From: Pseudorasbora parva
Lineage: Eukaryota > Chordata > Actinopteri > Cypriniformes > Gobionidae
Length of the DNA: 64,000 bases
Direction: 5' to 3'
Assembly: GCF_024679245.1 (NCBI RefSeq)
Contig: NC_090177.1
Span: 40,377,303 to 40,441,302, forward strand
Numbering within the stretch: position 1 is the first letter of the stretch; each line of letters starts with the position of its first letter. The notes below the pieces were generated by a model. The model did not search any database. It saw nothing but the letters and a program-made list of their open reading frames with translations, and had not been told where the DNA came from. The translations under genes and the position numbers were made by a program. This document shows, one piece after another, positions 58,263-64,000 of this stretch.

Positions 58263-58899
58263 AAAATTGTACCTGTAGGGGTACAACAGCTTGTCGCTGG
58301 GACAGTAGGCCTACCCTTAAAAGGATATATTTGTACCTTTTTTACCACAAAAAGGTTTATAGTAGTAGGTATGTATCATAGACTGTAAAAAAATATGGAC
58401 GTAGTGTCCGTGACGTCACCCATAGGATTCTGAAGCGTAGAGACGAGCTGGCCGTCGCCATCTTCCGAGCGTGAGTCACTCCCGGATAAAATAAAATGGG
58501 AAAAGAGGCGGGACGTGGGCGGAGCTGAGGTAAGGGGATGACTAATAGACAGCAGACAAACGGCAATCCACCTGTCACTCAAAGTGGCCACGCCCTTAAT
58601 TATGCAGAACTGTAAGGCTTTATTTAATGTAAATGAATGAGTTATAAAAAAAAATCACCCCCTCACAGTTGTCATGAAGGGCAAAATTAGCCGTATAGAC
58701 CAAAACCACAATTTATACCAGGCTGTAAACATGTTTTTTCCTGCTGTAAAGTTGGTCCTTTTAACATGGGGCTCAATGAGATTCTGCTCCTTCTGGAGCC
58801 GCTCTAGTGGCCAGTCGATGAACTGCAGTTTAAGTCACTTACGAATTGGCTTAAGTGATCGTGGGAGGTTGCCGCTTGGTACGTATCTGTACTCTAAGG

Positions 58900-59552
58900 C
58901 AGGGGTTTTCAAACTTTTTGTGTGTGTGGACCACTATTTGTAATCAAAAAAAATTTGCGGACCACCTCATAACACATAATAAAATATGCCTACACCTGCC
59001 TGAATTAATCCGCACCTCTAAATAGGCTTACTAGCACTAAAACTATAACTAGTCATCACATCAGTACAACAGCCTTGTTAAAGGAAAGTTTACTGCACAC
59101 AACAGGTGCCAAGTATTTAATTTATTTATTTAGGCTACTTAAGCGCCCTAGTGCTAAATAGCTTTCGCAGTATTTTCTCTTCACCCTCCTTTTCTTTGTT
59201 TTTTTATGATGAATCTGGCTCATAGATGCATCCGACTCACTGCCTATCTCTTCATTTTTTGTAATTTCTGCCTCTCTCTCTTTTCTCTTCAGAGAACCCG
59301 TTGCTATCCACCGATCCATAACGGCACTGAACTTCACAGCCGAGCGCCACTAGGCTATTTTAGTAAACGCACAATAACTTCACAATTTAATACAAATGTT
59401 ATATCAATATAGGCCTACATATTCTTTTTACTTTTTTCTTTTTTTATGGGAATTTCCTGGTAAAATTATTATTTTATTAAATTATTTTATTTTGCCTTTC
59501 CACGGACCACCTGCAGTACCCTCATCCACGGACCACAGTTTGGGAATGACTG
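58900..59552 (-). mobile_element. hAT element with a transposase remnant
   Basis: Ends CAGGGGTTTTCAAACT and, inward from the right, CAGTCATTCCCAAACTGTGG. Perfect 8-bp duplication CTCTAAGG at 58892-58899 and 59553-59560. 653 bp. It keeps the N-terminal start of a transposase on the minus strand and has lost the rest, so it is an internal-deletion derivative. Confidence 0.9.
59122..59337 (-). pseudogene. hAT transposase N-terminal remnant
   Basis: 71 codons starting MKFSAVMDRWIATGSLKRKE and ending with KKTKKRRVKRKYCESYLALG. The basic stretch followed by KY-x-ESYLALG is the sequence that precedes the zinc finger in SCAND3/ZBED-like hAT transposases. The zinc finger, RNase H-like core and dimerisation domain are missing. 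Confidence 0.65.
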
Positions 59553-59655
59553 CTCTAAGGTACTAATTTACACCTTTTGGGAGTAAAAAAGATACAAACA
59601 TATCCTTTTAAGGCTGTCCCAATGACAAGCTGCTGTACCCCTACACGTACAATTT

Positions 59656-61401
59656 GACACCTTTTTTCTCTGTAGCGTTCCGGTGTGTAGTCCTAGATTG
59701 GGTTTCCTTTATGTGTGACACTAAATGTTACCTGAGTTTGATCCAGAGCTTATGAACCATATGGACAGTCAGTGTGATTCACATTTCTCTATGCAATGTT
59801 ATGAAAAATTTGAGGGCAGCTGAAGGAAAGGTGTTATAGTTTATATAGGTGCCTAAAATAAAACATGCAAGCTTCGTCATTACGCCTATGCATTCTAAAG
59901 CTTTTAGGCCTATATTAACATTATTTCTACATTAATTGTATAGGCCTACTTATATTAATTGTATAGCCTAAAAAAATGTATTACAGGCAAAAAAAAAAAA
60001 ATGCATCAAGGGTGTATAATATAAAATTATATAAATAATGTGTAATGCATATACAATAAATATAGTAAATAATTAGCTGCAAATGCCTCCAGTTTGTGAC
60101 TCCTCATAGGCTAAATTATAATATATCACTTTTTTGGACGGACATATTTTTTGTTAGTTTAGCTAACTGAATATTATATTGCAGAGTATAAGCAAAATAA
60201 TTAATATTTCGCTGTTAATAGTTATTTTATGTTATCTGAAACTATTTGGTATGTGTTGTGGGGGCATATAGAAAAAGGGAAATCTGTTTAGTAGTTTTAG
60301 GGTTATGTTAAGAATCTTTTTAAAGAAGTATTTTAGTATTATTTAATTTTGTAGGCTATAAAAGTTACATGCAAAGTAACTTGAAGTTAATTTGGAGTTT
60401 TTGGTTTTGTCTTCATATTATCTATTAAAGTAATTGAGTAATTAATGAACTAATTTTCATTTTTGGGTGAACTAACACTTTAAGTTCAGTATCAGTAAAT
60501 TTTTTACTTTTTTTTTAAATTTGATCAAGCAAGCAACATCCGACACATTCAGGTAAATCGGGCCACTTTTGTAATTAATCACAATGTAAAAAATGAGCCA
60601 TTTTATCTGCATTTATCCTGATGCAGTAATGTGTGTGCACAGATGAACATGTTATGAAGAGCTGAGTGAGTTGAGGTGCATTTATCACAGGTCTTATCAA
60701 GAGTAATCCAGCAGAGGGCACTACACCCAATGCTTTTATACTCAATGTGTGTGTGCAAGCCTTACACATGGACATCATTTGGGCTACATTATTGAATAAT
60801 CGAGTTTTCATATAATGGCATTTCCTGACTAAATAAATATTTTCCAAAGATTTATACATGTTATGTTTCAATAGCATTACATTAGATACAAAACATCAGG
60901 CCAAGAAAAGTGTTCGGATGCAAGAGCTTTCCTCAGGCTTTCCTGATTTTGCCGTGACTTTTAATAATGTGGCATTCTGATGATTTTTAGAGGATATCAA
61001 CTCAATGTGACAACCATAAACTGTCCCAATCTTTTTTGTCTATATTTTGAATACTATATTGTTTTATCGTTTCAAACGTAACAAGTAGGCCTATCTTTTT
61101 TGTGTGTTTTCACATTTTTTTAAAGGGAGAGTTTACTGAAAAACTAAAATTGTCTATCATTTATTAACCCTGGTAGGCATTACTTTCTTCCATACTAAAG
61201 AAGATAGTTTGAAGAAAATGTGTCCTTCTCTCCATACAGCAAACATCAATAAGGTCCAATGTTGTTTTTTCTCTTTGTTGGTGTTCTGCAGAAGGTACGC
61301 GCGTGTATTTATTCCTTTAAGTGTATTTTGTCTCTCAGTGATTTTTCCTCTTTTGTCCCTCTTGGTTCTAAATTTAGTTTTCTACAGGAAGTGCAGATAA
61401 A
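59656..61401. other. AT-rich intergenic sequence, no gene
   Basis: No supported coding sequence; short A/T runs (59988-60002) and scattered simple sequence. Confidence 0.45.
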
Positions 61402-61512
61402 ATGTCCACCCTTTGGCTCCTCCTCTGTGCTGTGGCACGGGCTCAACAAACCCCACACACACAGTGTCTGTTTTCTCTTTCAGGGGCCAATTGCCTGCTA
61501 GTATTTTTGTAA
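61402..61512 (+). other. Short ORF with signal-peptide-like start, doubtful
   Basis: Encodes MSTLWLLLCAVARAQQTP... and ends after 36 residues. The hydrophobic stretch with a small-residue cleavage-like site (AVARA-QQ) would suit a secretory signal, and TGTTTTCTCTTTCAG (61468-61482) resembles a splice acceptor inside it. No homologue recognised and no downstream coding exon found; it may be chance or a gene remnant. Confidence 0.2.
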
Positions 61513-62067
61513 TCTCCATCTTTCCTGACCTGTTGCTCTTGTGCTGGCGCCAGTGGTCTCTGACCCCTTCCCATAGCCCCACGCGCCCCACGCCTCCTGG
61601 CTGGATAATTGGGAGCAGCTGTTGCAAGGTGCCGTCCCTTCCAGCCCCGCTCCACTGCACTTGCTGCTTCGCCACACCGCTCGCTTAAGATCTCCTTCAA
61701 CTCTGCATGTCTTCCCCATCAATCTCTCTGATGGACTGCTTACCCTAATCTTAGCCCCTCCGTCTCTATCTCTCTCTCTCTCTCTTGTCATTTAACAGGC
61801 ACTTCTTCACCCAGAGAGGCTTACAGTACACTAATAGCAGAAACAGGCGCTGTGGAAAAGTGGAAGTGAAGTACTTCAAAAAATGTAAAATGTCTCTATC
61901 CATGTTCATAGACTTTTTTTTAAGATTTCTGTTAATAGTAAAATTCCATCAAATTGAATTGAATAATCCTTAATTAATTAAGAAGAGTAAAGAGTAAAAT
62001 AAAATAGAGCTTAATAAAACATTTTGCATAAATCTTAAACTTAAATTTAAACATATTTTCATATATA
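61513..62067. other. No gene seen
   Basis: A CT-rich stretch (61513-61795, including a TC microsatellite at 61760-61785) is followed by AT-rich sequence. Overlapping open frames on both strands carry no domain. Confidence 0.4.
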
Positions 62068-62069
62068 TA

Positions 62070-62293
62070 CAGTCTTGTTCAAAATAATAGCAGTACAATG
62101 TGACTAACCAGAATAATCAAGGTTTTTAGTATATTTTTTATTGCTACGTGGCAAACAAGTTACCAGTAGGTTCAGTAGATTCTCAGAAAACAAATGAGAC
62201 CCAGCATTCATGATATGCACGCTCTTAAGGCTGTGCAATTGGGCAATTAGTTGAATTAGTTGAAAGGGGTGTGTTCAAAAAAATAGCAGTGTG
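62070..62293 (+). repeat. Tc1 left terminal repeat (IR/DR)
   Basis: Outer motif TTCAAAATAATAGCAGTAC at 62078-62096 and inner motif TTCAAAAAAATAGCAGTG at 62275-62292. The left repeat has an extra GTTGAATTA (near 62252) not seen in the right one. Confidence 0.88.
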
Positions 62294-62405
62294 GCATTCA
62301 ATCACTGAGGTCATCAATTTAGTGAAGAAACAGGTGTGAATCAGGTGGCCCCTATTTAAGGATGAAGCCAACACTTGTTGAACATGCATTTGAAAGCTAA
62401 GGAAA

Positions 62406-63401
62406 ATGGGTCGTTCAAGACATTGTTCAGAAGAACAGCGTACTTTGATTAAAAAGTTGATTAGAGAGGGGAAAACCTATAAAGAGGTGCAAAAAATGAT
62501 AGGCTGTTCAGCTAAAATGATCTCCAATGCCTTAAAATGGAGAGCAAAACCAGAGAGACGTGGAAGAAAACGGAAGACAACCATCAAAATGGATAGAAGA
62601 ATAACCAGAATGGCAAAGGCTCAGCCAATGATCACCTCCAGGATGATCAAAGACAGTCTGGAGTTACCTGTAAGTACTGTGACAGTTAGAAGACGTCTGT
62701 GTGAAGCTAATCTATTTTCAAGAATCCCCCGCAAAGTCCCTCTGTTAAAAAAAAGGCATGTGCAGAAGAGGTTACAATTTGCCAAAGAACACATCAACTG
62801 GCCTAAAGAGAAATGGAGGAACATTTTGTGGACTGATGAGAGTAAAATTGTTCTTTTTGGGTCCAAGAGCCACAGGCAGTTTGTGAGACGACCCCCAAAC
62901 TCTGAATTCAAGCCACAGTACACAGTGAAGACAGTGAAGCATGGAGGTGCAAGCATCATGATATGGGCATGTTTCTCCTACTATGGTGTTGGGCCTATTT
63001 ATCGCATACCAGGGATCATGGATCAGTTTGCATATGTTAAAATACTTGAAGAGGTCATGTTGCCCTATGCTGAAGAGGACATGCCCTTGAAATGGTTGTT
63101 TCAACAAGACAATGACCCAAAACACACTAGTAAACGGGCAAAGTCTTGGTTCCAAACCAACAAAATTAATGTTATGGAGTGGCCAGCCCAATCTCCAGAC
63201 CTTAATCCAATTGAGAACTTGTGGGGTGATATCAAAAATGCTGTTTCTGAAGCAAAACCAAGAAATGTGAATGAATTGTGGAATGTTGTTAAAGAATCAT
63301 GGAGTGGAATAACAGCTGAGAGGTGCCACAAGTTGGTTGACTCCATGCCACACAGATGTCAAGCAGTTTTAAAAAACTGTGGTCATACAACTAAATATTA
63401 G
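62406..63401 (+). CDS. Tc1-family transposase
   Basis: 331 residues from an ATG with no stop. The N-terminal two-part helix-turn-helix DNA-binding region (residues about 8-45 and 65-105) is separated by a basic AT-hook-like linker ([11 protein letters not shown]), which also resembles a nuclear localisation signal. The catalytic DDE core has D144 (LWTDESK), D235 (FQQDNDPKH) and E270 (DLNPIENLW), with 34 residues between the second D and E as in Tc1. The glycine-rich [12 protein letters not shown] box is present. The enzyme cuts and pastes the element at TA. Usual Tc1 transposases are about 340 residues, so this is essentially full length. Confidence 0.95.
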   Translation: MGRSRHCSEEQRTLIKKLIREGKTYKEVQKMIGCSAKMISNALKWRAKPERRGRKRKTTIKMDRRITRMAKAQPMITSRMIKDSLELPVSTVTVRRRLCEANLFSRIPRKVPLLKKRHVQKRLQFAKEHINWPKEKWRNILWTDESKIVLFGSKSHRQFVRRPPNSEFKPQYTVKTVKHGGASIMIWACFSYYGVGPIYRIPGIMDQFAYVKILEEVMLPYAEEDMPLKWLFQQDNDPKHTSKRAKSWFQTNKINVMEWPAQSPDLNPIENLWGDIKNAVSEAKPRNVNELWNVVKESWSGITAERCHKLVDSMPHRCQAVLKNCGHTTKY

Positions 63402-63481
63402 TTTAGTGATTCACAGGATTGCTAAATCCCAGAAAAAAAAAATGTTTGTACAAAATAGTTTTGAGTTTGTACAGTCAAAGG

Positions 63482-63698
63482 TAGACACTGCTATTTTTTT
63501 GAACACACCCCTTTGAACTAATTGCCCAATTGCACAGCCTTAAGAGCGTGCATATCATGAATGCTGGGTCTTGTTTGTTTTCTGAGAATCTACTGAAACT
63601 ACTTGTAACTTGTTTGCCACGTAGCAATAAAAAATGTACTAAAAACCTTGATTATTCTGGTTAGTCACATTGTACTGCTATTATTTTGAACAAGACTG
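63482..63698 (-). repeat. Tc1 right terminal repeat (IR/DR)
   Basis: Inverse of the left repeat from GACACTGCTATTTTTTTGAA inwards to CAAGACTG at the end, with scattered substitutions and the 9-bp indel noted on the left. Confidence 0.88.
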
Positions 63699-63700
63699 TA

Positions 63701-64000
63701 CACTGTAAAAAATTATTTAGAAAAAAAGTTACCTGGTTGCCTTAAAATTTTGAGTTCATTGAAATTAAAATTTTGAGTTAATACAATGATTTTTTTTTTT
63801 TGAGATTCGACAACCTTTATTAAAAGATTATTAAAAGATTGTGTAAGCATATTGGGTAATTGTGTGTGTTTTATTTCTGATGACGCAGTGAAACATGCCA
63901 AATTGTGCTATTTTCATGATCTATCAAATTTTTTATGTGGTTCAGATAATAAAATATTTTGAGTTTCTATTTATTAAACCAATTTCCTTCATTGTATCAA
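63701..64000. repeat. Start of another dispersed repeat, then AT-rich DNA
   Basis: CACTGTAAAAAATTATTTAG with AAGTTACCTGGTTGCC and TTTTGAGTT repeats begins immediately after the Tc1 target TA. It is a common fish repeat type, so the Tc1 element lies at the very edge of it. The rest of the window is AT-rich without a gene. Confidence 0.5.

Larger units (their letters stand above)
58263..59655. mobile_element. TIR-bounded repeat with nested elements
   Basis: About 75-80 bp at 58263-58342 (AAATTGTACCTGTAGGGGTA...) is the inverse of 59584-59655 (...GTACCCCTACACGTACAATTT). Inside are a dispersed fish repeat at about 58380-58890 (ATGGACGTAGTGTCCGTGAC, CATGGGGCTCAATGAGATTC, GGAGGTTGCCGCTTGG) and the hAT at 58900-59552. 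No transposase for the outer element. Confidence 0.7.
62070..63698 (+). mobile_element. Tc1-like transposon, apparently intact
   Basis: 1,629 bp flanked by TA on both sides (62068-62069 and 63699-63700). Inverted terminal repeats of about 205-225 bp start CAGTCTTGTTCAAAATAATA. Each repeat has an outer copy and an inner copy (TTCAAAAAAATAGCAGTG) of the same motif, the IR/DR architecture in which transposase binds twice per end. A single 331-codon transposase lies between. Most fish Tc1 copies have disrupted transposase; this one has an uninterrupted frame. Confidence 0.95.

Noticed and set aside
61382..61791. Overlapping frames on both strands
   Set aside because: Compositional artefact of a CT-rich stretch, no recognisable domain.

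Overview
The window looks like repeat-rich, non-syntenic DNA from a teleost fish, most probably a cyprinid (inference). The support is the combination of an L2-type LINE with an esterase-like ORF1, a DIRS retrotransposon, a chromodomain Ty3/gypsy element, several hAT elements, a Tc1 transposon, a tRNA-derived SINE of the common fish type, a RecQ-like helicase fragment, and a multi-exon Pim-like kinase of the kind hugely expanded in cyprinids. The only likely host protein-coding gene is the Pim-like kinase at 45,921-49,259; the other recognisable coding regions belong to mobile elements.

Layout. From 1 to 36,452 the backbone is a 29-bp satellite, about 17 kb in total, all in one orientation and interrupted by insertions. 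These are a DIRS element (2,492-7,708), a patch of 62-bp satellite plus a DIRS fragment and a hAT element (8,281-10,749), a nearly full-length L2 LINE (11,338-16,757), a 930-bp tandem duplication carrying a non-coding insert (17,640-19,500), and a young Ty3/gypsy chromovirus (23,211-28,541). Several insertions can be dated and delimited because the satellite supplies the empty target site. From 36,531 to 40,888 runs a second satellite of 62 bp (about 70 copies), inverted relative to its smaller copy at 8,281-9,537. It is cut cleanly by a 3.4-kb block (40,889-44,334) made of two head-to-tail units, the second holding a degenerate ~30-bp CACTGCAG minisatellite.

From 44,425 on the sequence is more ordinary fish intergenic DNA. 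It holds a RecQ-helicase-like remnant cut by a SINE, and the Pim-like kinase with a hAT-within-hAT nest in its third intron. Beyond the gene lie a cluster of CACTGTAAAAA-type elements, a ~1.8-kb near-palindrome, AT-rich hairpins, a TIR-bounded repeat containing another hAT, and an apparently intact Tc1-like transposon (62,070-63,698).

Functional reading. The DIRS element has all the structural parts of its replication mechanism (split terminal repeats, an internal complementary region, GTT termini), but its genes are broken. The gypsy element appears able to produce Gag and Pol by a -1 shift and carries a candidate self-priming site. The L2 has a long open ORF2 but a split ORF1. The Tc1 transposase keeps its DDE triad and both IR/DR termini. 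No CRISPR array, rRNA gene or functional tRNA gene was seen.
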